From: Gammaproteobacteria bacterium
Lineage (GTDB): Bacteria > Pseudomonadota > Gammaproteobacteria > Pseudomonadales > Halieaceae
Length of the DNA: 64,000 nt
Reading direction: 5' to 3'
Assembly (NCBI GenBank): GCA_030427485.1
Contig: JAUICG010000004.1
Coordinates: 1-64,000, forward strand
Shown here: piece by piece, positions 12,187 through 21,775 of the stretch
How the letters are laid out: each line of letters starts with the position of its first letter
Position numbering within the stretch: the first letter of the stretch is position 1
Program-made: the position numbers and the translations under genes
Notes under the pieces: generated by a model
Seen by the model: only the letters and a program-made list of their open reading frames with translations
Database searches by the model: none
Told to the model about the DNA's origin: nothing

Positions 12187-12744
12187 ATGAACGCAACCCG
12201 CGCCGGGGAGATGCTGGTGGTCGGCCGGATCACCGGCTGTTTCGGTGTGAAGGGCTGGGTGAAGATTCACCCGTATACGCAGAGCGCGGAGAATTTCAAG
12301 GCATTTGGGCGCTGGCAGCTCAAGCGTCGCGATGGTTACGAAGCCGTAGAGTTTGACGCGGTGAACGCCAGGGGGAAGGGCCTGGTAGCGCATATTCGCG
12401 GTGTGGATGACCGCACAACGGCGGAACGGTACCGCGGGCTGGACATCGCGGTGCCGGAGGAGGCGCTGCCGTCGTTGCCCAGGGGAGAGTATTACTGGCG
12501 CGATCTGCAGGGCTTGCAGGTGTGGTGCCAGGAAGGAGAAAAACCCGGTGAAGCGCAGGTACTGCTCGGCACCGTGGACTACCTGATCGAGACCGGCGCC
12601 AACGATGTGCTGGTGGTGAAACCTTGCGCGGGCAGTGTTGACGAGCGGGAGCGCCTGATCCCGTATGTACCCGGCGACACCGTGGTGCGGGTGGATCTGG
12701 AAGAGGCAGTGATTGTGGTTGACTGGTTCGTCGACGAGGAATGA
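12187..12744 (+). CDS. rimM: 16S rRNA processing protein RimM
   Basis: RimM assists late 30S maturation by binding S19. The 185-residue protein has the N-terminal motif [20 protein letters not shown] (RimM barrel) and the C-terminal PRC-type barrel with [18 protein letters not shown]. The start ATG at 12187 is preceded by GGGCGGA. It is second in the rpsP operon, 31 bp after rpsP. Confidence 0.97.
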   Translation: MNATRAGEMLVVGRITGCFGVKGWVKIHPYTQSAENFKAFGRWQLKRRDGYEAVEFDAVNARGKGLVAHIRGVDDRTTAERYRGLDIAVPEEALPSLPRGEYYWRDLQGLQVWCQEGEKPGEAQVLLGTVDYLIETGANDVLVVKPCAGSVDERERLIPYVPGDTVVRVDLEEAVIVVDWFVDEE

Positions 12745-12754
12745 GGCGCACGCG

Positions 12755-13522
12755 ATGCGCATAGCGCTGGTCAGCCTGTTCCCGGAAATGTTTGCGGCTG
12801 TTGGCGAACACGGTGTTACCGGGAGGGCGGTCAGGGAGGCCCTGGTGAGCCTGACCTGCTGCGACCCCAGGGATTACACCCACGACAGGCACCGCACAGT
12901 TGACGACAGGCCCTACGGCGGTGGCCCGGGAATGTTGATGAAGATTGATCCCCTGCAGCAGGCCATTGCCGCTGCTAGGGAAGCGGCGGGGCCGGGTGCC
13001 CGGGTGATCTACCTGTCGCCGCAAGGCCGGCCTTTCCGCCATCAGAAAGCGGTGGAACTGGCGCAGTCAGCGGGCTTCGTGCTGGTTGCCGGCCGCTACG
13101 AAGGCGTCGATGAACGCCTGATAGAGGCCGAGGTGGACGAGGAACTGTCCATCGGGGATTACGTATTGAGTGGCGGCGAAGTGGCCGCGATGGTGGTCAT
13201 CGATGCGGTGACGCGGCAGTTGCCCGGGGTGCTGGGGCACGCGGACTCCGCCGCCGAAGACTCTTTCGTGCAGGGCTTGCTGGACTGCCCGCACTACACG
13301 CGGCCCGAGACGTTCCAGGGTATGGACGTGCCGGCGGTATTGCTGAGCGGCAATCACGAAGAGATTCGCCGCTGGCGCCTGAAGCAGGCGCTGGGAAGAA
13401 CACTGGAACGCCGTCCCGACCTGCTGCGGGGTCGGGCCATGACGGCCGAGGAAGAAACATTGCTGGCGGAATATGTCCGCGAGCGGGAAATATCAGTAAC
13501 AGGAGTACCAAATGAGCACTAA
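12755..13522 (+). CDS. trmD: tRNA (guanine-37-N1)-methyltransferase TrmD
   Basis: TrmD methylates G37 of tRNAs with SAM, preventing frameshifting. The 255-residue length equals that of E. coli TrmD. Signatures of the SPOUT knot are present: [29 protein letters not shown] and [11 protein letters not shown]. The ATG at 12755 with GAGG upstream is the family-typical start ([13 protein letters not shown]). The end overlaps the rplS start by 11 bp. Confidence 0.98.
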   Translation: MRIALVSLFPEMFAAVGEHGVTGRAVREALVSLTCCDPRDYTHDRHRTVDDRPYGGGPGMLMKIDPLQQAIAAAREAAGPGARVIYLSPQGRPFRHQKAVELAQSAGFVLVAGRYEGVDERLIEAEVDEELSIGDYVLSGGEVAAMVVIDAVTRQLPGVLGHADSAAEDSFVQGLLDCPHYTRPETFQGMDVPAVLLSGNHEEIRRWRLKQALGRTLERRPDLLRGRAMTAEEETLLAEYVREREISVTGVPNEH

Positions 13523-13862
13523 CAAGATCATATCCGAGCTGAATGCAGAGCAGATGGGCAAGGAGCTCCCCGAATTCGGCCCCGGCGACACCGTCGTTGT
13601 ACAGGTGCGCGTGAAAGAGGGTACTCGCGAGCGTCTGCAGGCGTTTGAAGGTATTTGCATTGGCAAGCGCAATCGTGCGCTCAATTCCGCGTTCACGGTG
13701 CGCAAGATGTCCCACGGCGTCGGCGTGGAGCGGACGTTCCAGACCTACAGCCCGCTGGTGGAGAGCATCTCGGTGAAGCGTCGCGGCGACGTGCGCCAGG
13801 CCAAGCTCTACTACCTGAGAGAGCTGAGCGGTCGCGCGGCCCGCATCAAGGAAAAGCTGTAG
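13512..13862 (+). CDS. rplS: Ribosomal protein bL19
   Basis: A 116-residue 50S protein at the subunit interface, with [38 protein letters not shown] and the C-terminal [19 protein letters not shown]. It is the last gene of the rpsP operon. It starts inside the 3' end of trmD after an AACAGGAG site and is followed by a strong terminator. Confidence 0.98.
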   Translation: MSTNKIISELNAEQMGKELPEFGPGDTVVVQVRVKEGTRERLQAFEGICIGKRNRALNSAFTVRKMSHGVGVERTFQTYSPLVESISVKRRGDVRQAKLYYLRELSGRAARIKEKL

Positions 13863-13890
13863 GCCTCAACCTAAACGCTGAATACCCCCA

Positions 13891-13918
13891 AAAGCGGCCC
13901 ATGTGGCCGCTTTTTTTT
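13891..13918 (+). terminator. Intrinsic terminator of the rpsP operon
   Basis: A perfect 9-bp stem AAAGCGGCC/GGCCGCTTT with a 5-nt loop ends in a run of eight T. It starts 28 bp after rplS. The remaining ~210 bp up to xerD show nothing I can name. Confidence 0.92.
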
Positions 13919-14127
13919 GTGAAAGGGAGTCGCTGGCATCGCAGAATTGTCTCACCGTGAAGAGCAGGGATTACGTCCTGATTCCGCAGCGTGGCAAAAA
14001 TGCCGGTGCTTGATTCGAAGTAGGAACTACTCCATCCAGAGCCCAATTGCCAATTCGTGGCATTGAAGAGCACTATGCTTTTCTTAATCAGTCTTCCACC
14101 GCCGGCAATCCGTGATAGGGTAAGCCC

Positions 14128-15033
14128 ATGCCGTCAACCGCCGCGATCTACCCCGACCTCGAACGCTATATCGATGCCCTTTGGATGGAGAAGGGCCTGA
14201 GCGACAATACGCTGGCCGCCTACCGCCGCGATCTCACGCAATTCAACGACTGGTTGCAGCAATCCGAGGGCTGTTCGATCATCCAGGCGACGCGCGCCAG
14301 TCTCCAGGGCTACCTCGGTGCGCGGTTGCGGCAGGGCAAGTCGCCGCGCTCCACGGCGCGGTTTTTATCCTGCGCGCGGGGCTTTTTCCACTACCTGCTG
14401 CGCGAGGGCAAACTGGACGTGGATCCGACCCTGGAAGTGGAGAGCCCGCGGCTGGGCCGTCCGCTGCCCAAGGCGCTGAGCGAGGCGGAAGTGGATCGCC
14501 TGTTGCGGGCGCCGAATTGTGAGATCGCGCTGGAGATGCGCGATCGCACCATGCTGGAACTGCTGTACGCCTGCGGACTGCGGGTGAGTGAGCTCACCAG
14601 CATGCAGCTTGTCCAGCTCAGCATGAACCAGGGTGTGGTGCGCGTGTTCGGCAAGGGCAGTAAGGAACGGCTGGTGCCGGTCGGCGAGGAGGCGCTGGGC
14701 TGGTTGCAGCGCTATCTCGGCGAGGCGCGCGCGCAGTTGCTGAAGGGAGTTCCTTCCTCTGTGCTCTTCCCCAGTCGGCGCGGGGTGCAAATGACTCGCC
14801 AGACGTTCTGGTATCGTATTAAAATCTACGCCCGGCGCGCGGAGATCAGGAAGCACCTGTCACCCCATACGCTGCGCCACGCGTTTGCCACGCATTTACT
14901 GAACCACGGCGCCGATTTGCGCGTGGTGCAGATGTTGCTGGGCCACAGTGATCTGTCGACCACACAGATCTATACACACATAGCGCAACAGCGCATGCAG
15001 GAATTGCACGAGAAGCATCATCCACGCGGGTGA
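14128..15033 (+). CDS. xerD: Tyrosine recombinase XerD
   Basis: XerD with XerC resolves chromosome dimers at dif under FtsK control. The 301-residue protein has the SAM-like N-domain (LSDNTLAAYRRDLTQF), the catalytic Arg in YACGLRVSELTS, the HxxR box in HTLRHAFATHLL, the late His in LLGHSDLSTTQIYTH and the nucleophilic Tyr in the same stretch. Length and gene order (before dsbC and hom) match Pseudomonas-type xerD, so the chromosomal recombinase is favoured over a phage integrase. Confidence 0.95.
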   Translation: MPSTAAIYPDLERYIDALWMEKGLSDNTLAAYRRDLTQFNDWLQQSEGCSIIQATRASLQGYLGARLRQGKSPRSTARFLSCARGFFHYLLREGKLDVDPTLEVESPRLGRPLPKALSEAEVDRLLRAPNCEIALEMRDRTMLELLYACGLRVSELTSMQLVQLSMNQGVVRVFGKGSKERLVPVGEEALGWLQRYLGEARAQLLKGVPSSVLFPSRRGVQMTRQTFWYRIKIYARRAEIRKHLSPHTLRHAFATHLLNHGADLRVVQMLLGHSDLSTTQIYTHIAQQRMQELHEKHHPRG

Positions 15034-15117
15034 GGAACTAATGGGTCGAAGCCGGCTCCAATGGGCAGCGGTTTTGCATACGAGGTGGGCCCGGCCCACG
15101 ACGACAGAGGACAAAAA

Positions 15118-15867
15118 ATGAGTTTTCGAGGTTTGCAGTTTGTATTGGTAGTCATTTGCGCGCTGGTCGCCCAGGTCGTCGCGGCCGACGAACAACTCGC
15201 CCCGGCCGAGCTGGAAAAACTGCGTGCCGCAATGGAAGCGCCCGGTACCGGCTTGAAGGTGATCGGCGCGCAGTCCAGTGATATTGCCGGACTGTATGAA
15301 GTTGAACTCGAGGACGGTCCGCTGGTGTACGCGACGAAAAAAGGTGATTTTTTCATTGTCGGCGATCTCTACGCGGTCACGGCGGACGGCTACGTCAACC
15401 TGGCGGAGCAACGCCGCGACAAGGAGCGCGCGGAGAAACTGGCGCAGATCAAAAGGGAAGACATGATTATCTTTTCGCCGGAAGGTGAAACGCGCGCCTA
15501 TGTCTCCGTGTTCTTCGACGATACCTGTTACTACTGCCAAAAACTCCATCAGGGAGTGCCGGAGCTGAACAAGAACGGTGTCGAGGTACGGTATCTAGCC
15601 TACCCCCGCGCCGGTGTCGGTTCTGACGCGTTCAAGCAACTGGCCAGTGCCTGGTGTGACAAGGACCCGCAGGCGACCCTGAACAAACTGGTCAGCAAGA
15701 CCGCGGTACCCGAGAACGTTTGCGAGGGCAACCCGGTTGCCGCGCAGTTCAAACTGGGTCAGGAACTGGGGGTGCGCGGCACACCGGCCATCATCACCCA
15801 GACCGGCCAGATGATTCCCGGCTACCGAACGGCCGCCGAACTGATGGGTGACCTGGGCCTGAACTGA
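15118..15867 (+). CDS. dsbC: Periplasmic disulfide isomerase DsbC
   Basis: A 249-residue protein with a signal peptide (residues 1–22, ending VAQVVAAD), an N-terminal dimerisation domain and a thioredoxin domain. The active site reads TCYYC, where most DsbC proteins have CGYC, and the cis-proline motif is RGTPAI. DsbC reshuffles wrong disulfides in the periplasm and is kept reduced by DsbD. The ATG at 15118 follows AGAGGAC. The xerD–dsbC–hom order is as in Pseudomonas. Confidence 0.92.
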   Translation: MSFRGLQFVLVVICALVAQVVAADEQLAPAELEKLRAAMEAPGTGLKVIGAQSSDIAGLYEVELEDGPLVYATKKGDFFIVGDLYAVTADGYVNLAEQRRDKERAEKLAQIKREDMIIFSPEGETRAYVSVFFDDTCYYCQKLHQGVPELNKNGVEVRYLAYPRAGVGSDAFKQLASAWCDKDPQATLNKLVSKTAVPENVCEGNPVAAQFKLGQELGVRGTPAIITQTGQMIPGYRTAAELMGDLGLN

Positions 15868-15904
15868 TAAAGCGCCGGGAAAACCGCCAATAATGCCTGT
15901 GCGC

Positions 15905-15930
15905 CCCCGCGCTGCGTTGACAGTGCGGGG
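15905..15930 (+). terminator. Possible terminator hairpin after dsbC
   Basis: CCCCGCGCTG pairs with CAGTGCGGGG (one G·T pair, 6-nt loop) 38 bp after dsbC. The T-run (seven T near 15953) is too far to be classical, so the role is uncertain. Confidence 0.4.
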
Positions 15931-16005
15931 CTGACTCAGTACTGTTTGCAACCTTTTTTTGAATCGCGGCGCGAGCGCCGGCGAGCCCTGTAGAGTGGGA
16001 ATATC

Positions 16006-17196
16006 GTGGACGATCAATTTCGGCGTATCGAGCGCCTGCCGCCTTACGTTTTTAATATTATCGGTGACCTCAAGAAAAAGGCCCGGGCGGCGGGCGAGGA
16101 CATCATCGACTTCGGTATGGGCAATCCGGACCAGCCCACGCCCGGCCATATCGTCGACAAGCTGATCGAGACCGCGCGGCGCGGCGATACGCATGGCTAT
16201 TCGCAGTCGATAGGCATCCCGCGGCTGCGCAAGGCTATCTGCGACTGGTACCAGCGGCGCTTCGACGTGACGCTGGACCCCACCTCCGAAGCCATCGTCA
16301 CCCTGGGTTCCAAAGAGGGCCTCGCTCACCTGGCGCTGGCGACAACCGGGCCTGGCGACGCGATACTGGTGCCCAATCCGTCCTACCCGATTCACCCCTA
16401 CGGATTCGTGATTTCCGGGGCGGATATTCGCCACGTGCCAATGGGTGACAATGAAGAGGAGTTTTTCGCGGAGCTGGAGAAAGGGATACAGACCAGCTGG
16501 CCGCGCCCCAAGATGCTGGTGCTGAACTTCCCGTCCAACCCGACCGCGCATTGCGTGGAACTGGAATTCTACGAGCGGGTGATCGCCATCGCGCGCGAGC
16601 ACTCCATCTGGGTGGTGCAGGACCTGGCGTACGCCGACCTGTGCTACGACGGCTACGTCGCCCCGTCGATTCTGCAGGTCGAGGGCGCGCGCGATGTCGC
16701 GGTGGAATTTTTCAGCATGTCCAAGAGTTACAACATGCCCGGCTGGCGGGTGGGCTTCTGTGTCGGCAACAAGGTATTGATTGCGGCCCTGGCGCGTATG
16801 AAATCCTACCTGGACTACGGCATGTTCACGCCGATCCAGGTGGCGGCGATCGCTGCGCTGGAAGGCGACCAGACCTGTGTCGCACAGATCAGGGACATGT
16901 ACCAGAAGCGCCGCGATGTCCTGTGCAGCGGGCTGAACGCTGCCGGCTGGCCGGTGACGCCGCCGAAAGCCACGATGTTTGTCTGGGCCCGGATACCTGA
17001 GTTCTACCGTGAACTGGGCTCTGTGGAGTTCAGTAAAAAGCTGTTGACCGAAGCGCAGGTCGCGGTGTCCCCGGGTATCGGTTTTGGCGAGTTCGGGGAA
17101 GGCTATGTCCGTTTCGGCCTGATCGAGAATGAACACCGCACACGACAGGCGATTCGCAATATCAAGCGCATGATGAAGAGCGATGGCATCGCCTGA
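16006..17196 (+). CDS. alaC: PLP-dependent aminotransferase AlaC-type
   Basis: A 396-residue fold-type I aminotransferase. Recognised parts are [48 protein letters not shown] and the PLP lysine in [16 protein letters not shown]. The sequence resembles AlaC (YfdZ), which makes alanine from pyruvate and glutamate. In this genus group the gene often sits before hom, which suits a role in aspartate-family or alanine metabolism. The start is GTG at 16006 with GTGGGA upstream. The exact substrate is inferred. Confidence 0.88.
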   Translation: MDDQFRRIERLPPYVFNIIGDLKKKARAAGEDIIDFGMGNPDQPTPGHIVDKLIETARRGDTHGYSQSIGIPRLRKAICDWYQRRFDVTLDPTSEAIVTLGSKEGLAHLALATTGPGDAILVPNPSYPIHPYGFVISGADIRHVPMGDNEEEFFAELEKGIQTSWPRPKMLVLNFPSNPTAHCVELEFYERVIAIAREHSIWVVQDLAYADLCYDGYVAPSILQVEGARDVAVEFFSMSKSYNMPGWRVGFCVGNKVLIAALARMKSYLDYGMFTPIQVAAIAALEGDQTCVAQIRDMYQKRRDVLCSGLNAAGWPVTPPKATMFVWARIPEFYRELGSVEFSKKLLTEAQVAVSPGIGFGEFGEGYVRFGLIENEHRTRQAIRNIKRMMKSDGIA

Positions 17197-17239
17197 TTAG
17201 CAGGCGGCATCCAGGATAATCCAGAGAGCAGGCACGAGT

Positions 17240-18547
17240 TTGAACCCAGTAAAGATAGGCATTTGCGGATTGGGTACCGTGGGCAGCGGTACGCTCACGG
17301 TGTTGCGCGATAACGCTGAACTGATCGCCGCGCGGGCGCACGCCAGTCTGCAGGTTGTGCACGTGGGTGCGCGCCGCGACAACCCCGCCTGCGACGTCTC
17401 GGGTATCCGGGTCAGCCGCGATATCTTCGAGGTGGCGCGCGATCCGGAGGTGGAAATCCTGGTCGAACTGATCGGCGGCACAACGGTCGCCCGCGAACTG
17501 GTCGAAATGGCGATTCTCGCGGGCAAGCACGTCGTCACGGCCAACAAGGCGCTGATTGCCGAGTTCGGGAACGAGATTTTCGCGCTGGCGGATGAGCACG
17601 GCGTGGAGGTGCGCTACGAGGCAGCCATCGCTGGCGGCATCCCCATCGTCAAGGCCCTGCGTGAAGGCCTGGCGGGCAATCGCATTGAATGGCTGGCGGG
17701 CATTATCAACGGCACCGGCAATTTCATCCTTACCGAGATGCGGGACAAGGGGCGCGAGTTTGCCGATGTGCTGGCCGAGGCCCAGGCGCTGGGCTACGCC
17801 GAAGCGGACCCGACATTTGACGTGGAGGGTATCGACGCCGCGCACAAACTGGTAATACTCGCCTCGCTCGCATTTGGCATGCCGCTGCAGTTTGACGATG
17901 TGTATACTGAGGGCATTACCGAACTGACCACGCAGGACGTGGGCTATGCGCTGGAACTGGGCTACATCATCAAGCACCTGGGCATTGCCAAGCAAAACGG
18001 CAGCGGTGTCGAATTGCGAGTGCACCCGACGCTGATCCCGGATGATCTGCTGCTGGCCGATGTCGACGGGGTAAAGAACGCGATACTGGTGGAGGGCAAC
18101 GCCGTGGGGCCGACGCTCTACTACGGCGCGGGCGCCGGTGCGCTGCCGACCGCGTCGGCGGTGGTGGCCGACCTGGTCGATCTGGCGCGCGATTTCGGCG
18201 TCGGGCAGAGCGGCCGGGTACCCGCGCTGGCGGTCGCCCGCTCCAGTTTGCGCGATTTGCCCATTGTGCCGATGTCGCAGGTCCAGACGCCGTGGTACCT
18301 GCGCATGGAGGTGGAAGACAAGCCCGGCGTGTTGTCCAGGGTGGCCAGTATTTTCAGTGAGCAGGGCATCAGTATCGAGGCGTTGATCCAGAAAGCGCCG
18401 GAACAGGGGCAGACGCGGGTCTCGCTGATCGTGCTGACCAACAAGGCCCCGCAGGGCAGCGTGGATACCGCGGTAGCGCTTATCGAAGCGCTGGACACGA
18501 TTAATGGCAAGGTGACGCGCATTCGCGTCGAACCGCTGGACGGCTAG
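17240..18547 (+). CDS. hom: Homoserine dehydrogenase
   Basis: Reduces aspartate semialdehyde to homoserine in the threonine and methionine pathways. The 435-residue protein has the Rossmann motif GICGLGTVGSGTL, the catalytic lysine region VVTANKALIAEFG, and GIINGTGNFILTEM and YAEADPTFDVEGIDAAHKL. A C-terminal ACT domain (about residues 355–430, PWYLRMEVEDKPGVLSRVA) probably senses threonine. The start is TTG at 17240 (MNPVKIGICG). It lies 2 bp before thrC. Confidence 0.96.
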   Translation: MNPVKIGICGLGTVGSGTLTVLRDNAELIAARAHASLQVVHVGARRDNPACDVSGIRVSRDIFEVARDPEVEILVELIGGTTVARELVEMAILAGKHVVTANKALIAEFGNEIFALADEHGVEVRYEAAIAGGIPIVKALREGLAGNRIEWLAGIINGTGNFILTEMRDKGREFADVLAEAQALGYAEADPTFDVEGIDAAHKLVILASLAFGMPLQFDDVYTEGITELTTQDVGYALELGYIIKHLGIAKQNGSGVELRVHPTLIPDDLLLADVDGVKNAILVEGNAVGPTLYYGAGAGALPTASAVVADLVDLARDFGVGQSGRVPALAVARSSLRDLPIVPMSQVQTPWYLRMEVEDKPGVLSRVASIFSEQGISIEALIQKAPEQGQTRVSLIVLTNKAPQGSVDTAVALIEALDTINGKVTRIRVEPLDG

Positions 18548-18549
18548 CA

Positions 18550-19947
18550 ATGAAATATATCAGTACCCGGGGGCGGGCTCCGGCGCTCAATTTTGAACAG
18601 GTTCTGCTGACGGGCCTGGCGTCGGACGGCGGGCTCTATGTGCCCGAGTCCCTGCCTGTGTTCAGCCCTGAAGACATCGCCGGCATGGCGGAGCTGGATT
18701 ACCCGCAGCTGGCGCAGAAAATTATCGCGCCCTTTGTCGACGATTGCGTGCCGGCGGACGATCTGCGCGGTATTATCGAGGACACCTACGCCGAGTTTCG
18801 TCACAACGCGGTGGCGCCCATGGTGCAGATCGGCGCGAACCAGTGGGTGCTGGAACTGTTTCACGGGCCGACCCTGGCGTTCAAGGACTTCGCACTGCAA
18901 CTGCTGGGCCGCCTGCTCGACTACGTGCTGGAGCGCAAACACCAGAAGGTGGTGATTCTCGGGGCGACCTCGGGTGACACCGGTTCGGCCGCGATAGAAG
19001 GCTGCAAGCACTGCAGGAATATCGATATCTTCATACTGCACCCGCACAACCGCGTGTCGGATGTGCAGCGTCGCCAGATGACCACCGTGCATGGCGACAA
19101 TATCCACAACCTGGCCGTCGAGGGCAATTTCGACGACTGCCAGGCGATGGTAAAGGCCAGTTTCAGCAATCAGGACTTTCTCGCGGGCGAGCGCTCGTTG
19201 GTCGCGGTAAACTCGATCAACTGGGCGCGGATCATGGCCCAGATTGTCTACTATTTTTATGCCGCGGTCGCGCTGGGCGCTCCCGCCCGGCCGGTCGCGT
19301 TCTCCGTGCCCACCGGCAATTTTGGCGACATTTTTGCCGGTTACCTGGCCCGGCAGATGGGCCTGCCGGTGGCGCGCCTGATCATCGCCACCAATCGCAA
19401 CGATGTACTGCACCGGGCCATTACGCACGCGCGCTATGGCCGTCAGCCGCTGGAGCACTCCCTGTCGCCGAGTATGGATATCACCGTATCGAGCAACTTT
19501 GAACGGCTGTTGTTCGACCTGTACGATCGCGACGGCGCCGCTATCGAGCAGTTGATGCGAAGCTTCGATGACGGCGAAATACATTTCACGGACACCGCGA
19601 TGCAACGCGCGCGCGCTTTGTTCAGCAGTCACTGTGTTTCCGACGAACAGACCTGCGAGCAGATCGCCAGCACCTGGCGCGACTGCGAGTACCTGCTGGA
19701 TCCGCACAGCGCGGTCGGCGTGCGCGCCGCGTTGCGCAGCGATATCGATGCGGCCACGCCGGTCATTACCCTGGCCACGGCGCACCCCGCCAAGTTTCCG
19801 CAGGCGATTGCGCAATCCGGCCTGAGCCAGGCGGTGGCACTGCCGCAGCACCTGCAGGACCTGTTCGATCGCGAGGAACGCCTGGACGTGGTGCCCAATG
19901 ACCTAGCGGCGGTGCAGGACTTTATCGCGGCGAATCTCAAGGCCTGA
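18550..19947 (+). CDS. thrC: Threonine synthase
   Basis: Converts O-phosphohomoserine to threonine with PLP. The 465-residue protein begins MKYISTRGRAPALNFEQVLL and has the PLP-lysine motif FHGPTLAFKDFALQLLG, the GATSGDTGSAAIEG phosphate loop and FSVPTGNFGDIFAGYLA. It directly follows hom with a 2-bp gap, so the two are co-transcribed; homoserine kinase is not in this cluster, as in Pseudomonas. Confidence 0.97.
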   Translation: MKYISTRGRAPALNFEQVLLTGLASDGGLYVPESLPVFSPEDIAGMAELDYPQLAQKIIAPFVDDCVPADDLRGIIEDTYAEFRHNAVAPMVQIGANQWVLELFHGPTLAFKDFALQLLGRLLDYVLERKHQKVVILGATSGDTGSAAIEGCKHCRNIDIFILHPHNRVSDVQRRQMTTVHGDNIHNLAVEGNFDDCQAMVKASFSNQDFLAGERSLVAVNSINWARIMAQIVYYFYAAVALGAPARPVAFSVPTGNFGDIFAGYLARQMGLPVARLIIATNRNDVLHRAITHARYGRQPLEHSLSPSMDITVSSNFERLLFDLYDRDGAAIEQLMRSFDDGEIHFTDTAMQRARALFSSHCVSDEQTCEQIASTWRDCEYLLDPHSAVGVRAALRSDIDAATPVITLATAHPAKFPQAIAQSGLSQAVALPQHLQDLFDREERLDVVPNDLAAVQDFIAANLKA

Positions 19948-19964
19948 CGCTACCGGCAGGTACC

Positions 19965-21692
19965 GTGCAGAAACGCATTCGTCGGCGCCAGGTTCCCGCA
20001 ACGGGGCCGCTTTCCGGAGCGGGCCTACACCCGGTACTGGCACGGGTCTACAGTGCGCGCGGTATCGATTCTTCACGGCAACTCGACCTTGCACTGGCGC
20101 AATTGCTGCCGCCGGCTGAACTGCGCCATGCCGACCGCGCCGCGAGCCTGCTGGCCGATGCACTGGCGGCGGACCGGCGTATCGTGATCATCGGCGACTT
20201 CGACGCCGATGGTGCGACCAGCACGGCGCTTGCGGTGTCGGCACTGCGCGCGTTCGGTGCCCGGCAGGTGGACTACCTGGTCCCCAACCGGTTCGAGTAC
20301 GGCTACGGGCTGACGCCGGAGATTGTCGCGCTTGCCGCGCGCGGCAACCCCGACCTGATCGTCACGGTGGACAACGGTATCTCCAGCCTCGAGGGTGTCG
20401 CCGCCGCGAGCGCGCGGGGGATCACCACGCTCATCACCGATCATCACCTGGCCGGCAGGGAGTTGCCGCAGGCAGCAGTGATCGTGAATCCCAACCAGCC
20501 CGGTTGCGAATTCCCCAGCAAGGCACTGGCGGGCGTGGGGGTCATCTTCTACATCATGCTGGCGCTGCGCGCCGAACTGCGCGCCAGGAACTGGTTTGCG
20601 CAGCGTGCGGAAGTCAACCTGGCGCAGTTCCTCGATCTCGTCGCGCTCGGCACGGTCGCCGATGTCGTGCCGCTGGACAGGAACAATCGCATCCTGGTCG
20701 CTGAAGGCCTGCGCCGGATTCGCGCCGGGCAGTGTCGTCCCGGCATCCTGGCGCTGCTGGAAGTGGCCGCCCGCCAGCGCGCCTCAGTGGTGGCGTCCGA
20801 TCTTGGCTTTGCAGTCGCGCCGCGCATCAACGCGGCGGGCCGTCTGGAGGATATGTCGATCGGTATCGAGTGCCTGTTGAGCGAGGACCCGGCAGGGGCC
20901 CGAGCGTGCGCGTCACGACTGCACCAGTTGAACCAGGAGCGGCGCGTGATCGAGCGGGACATGCAGGAAGAGGCGCTGCAAATCCTCGAAAAACTTGCCC
21001 TGTCGGAGGGGGACGTTCCGCCGGTTGCGATGACGCTGTACCAGAGCGGCTGGCACCAGGGGGTGATCGGTATTCTCGCCTCGCGCATCAAGGATCGACT
21101 GCACCGGCCGACCATTGCATTCGCCGACGGTGATACCGGCGAGTTGAAAGGTTCGGCGCGGTCCATCCCCGGCATTCATATCCGCGACATCCTGGATGCC
21201 GTGGCTACCCGGCACCCGGGCCTGGTAACGCGGTTTGGCGGCCACGCGATGGCCGCCGGGCTGACACTGCCGCGCGAGGGCTATGAGGCTTTTTCGGTCG
21301 CGTTCACGCAAGAGGTCGAACGGCACGCCCGGGATGTGCACCTGCAGGCCGTGATCGAATCAGATGGCGAGTTGTCCGCAGCTGATTTCCAGCTGGCGCT
21401 CGCGGCGGAATTGCGCTTTGCCGGACCCTGGGGCCAGCACTTTCCGGAACCCGTGTTTGACGGCAGGTTCGCGGTCGTCAGCCAGCGCCTGGTGGGCGAG
21501 AAACACCTGAAGCTCGTGTTGACCCCGGTCGGCTGCGATACCCTGCTGGATGCTATCGCGTTCAATATTGATCCGCGTAGCTGGCCCAACCCCGCCGCCA
21601 CGGAGCTCGAGATCGCCTATCGCCTGGATGTGAATGAGTTCCGCGGGCAGCGCTCGCTGCAACTCATAGTGGAGCAATTGGCGGTCTGTTGA
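19965..21692 (+). CDS. recJ: Single-strand DNA exonuclease RecJ
   Basis: RecJ degrades single-stranded DNA 5'→3' in recombination and mismatch repair. The 575-residue length is near the 577 of E. coli. The DHH phosphoesterase motifs are present: VIIGDFDADGATSTALAV, VTVDNGISS, LITDHHLAGRELP and the DHHA1 part with GSARSIPGIHIRDIL and RFGGHAMAAGLTL. The start is GTG at 19965, 17 bp after thrC. The last ~80 bp of the gene are present again at 23028–23103, in a broken second copy. Confidence 0.96.
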   Translation: MQKRIRRRQVPATGPLSGAGLHPVLARVYSARGIDSSRQLDLALAQLLPPAELRHADRAASLLADALAADRRIVIIGDFDADGATSTALAVSALRAFGARQVDYLVPNRFEYGYGLTPEIVALAARGNPDLIVTVDNGISSLEGVAAASARGITTLITDHHLAGRELPQAAVIVNPNQPGCEFPSKALAGVGVIFYIMLALRAELRARNWFAQRAEVNLAQFLDLVALGTVADVVPLDRNNRILVAEGLRRIRAGQCRPGILALLEVAARQRASVVASDLGFAVAPRINAAGRLEDMSIGIECLLSEDPAGARACASRLHQLNQERRVIERDMQEEALQILEKLALSEGDVPPVAMTLYQSGWHQGVIGILASRIKDRLHRPTIAFADGDTGELKGSARSIPGIHIRDILDAVATRHPGLVTRFGGHAMAAGLTLPREGYEAFSVAFTQEVERHARDVHLQAVIESDGELSAADFQLALAAELRFAGPWGQHFPEPVFDGRFAVVSQRLVGEKHLKLVLTPVGCDTLLDAIAFNIDPRSWPNPAATELEIAYRLDVNEFRGQRSLQLIVEQLAVC

Positions 21693-21745
21693 GTCCGGGA
21701 CGTTTCACATGCCCAGTCTTTTCCACAGTGCGGCTAAGTTATGTC
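21609..21745. repeat. Direct repeat copy A: recJ tail plus glycosyltransferase tail remnant
   Basis: The first 76 bases (21609–21684) are identical to 23028–23103. The next ~60 bases continue as a diverged match, reaching past the recJ stop into a decayed copy of the 3' end of the reverse-strand glycosyltransferase gene (its reverse translation gives ...LAALWKRLGM-stop against ALWKRLGK-stop in the real gene). Confidence 0.85.
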
Positions 21746-21775
21746 GAGACACAGAAGATAATGTTTCTCGATATG

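Noticed and set aside
14128..15033. A phage integrase rather than XerD
   Set aside because: Length, motifs and the xerD–dsbC–hom gene order support the chromosomal recombinase.
15595..17136. A 513-codon reverse open frame
   Set aside because: It is antisense to dsbC and alaC, both strongly supported; the high GC content creates such frames.
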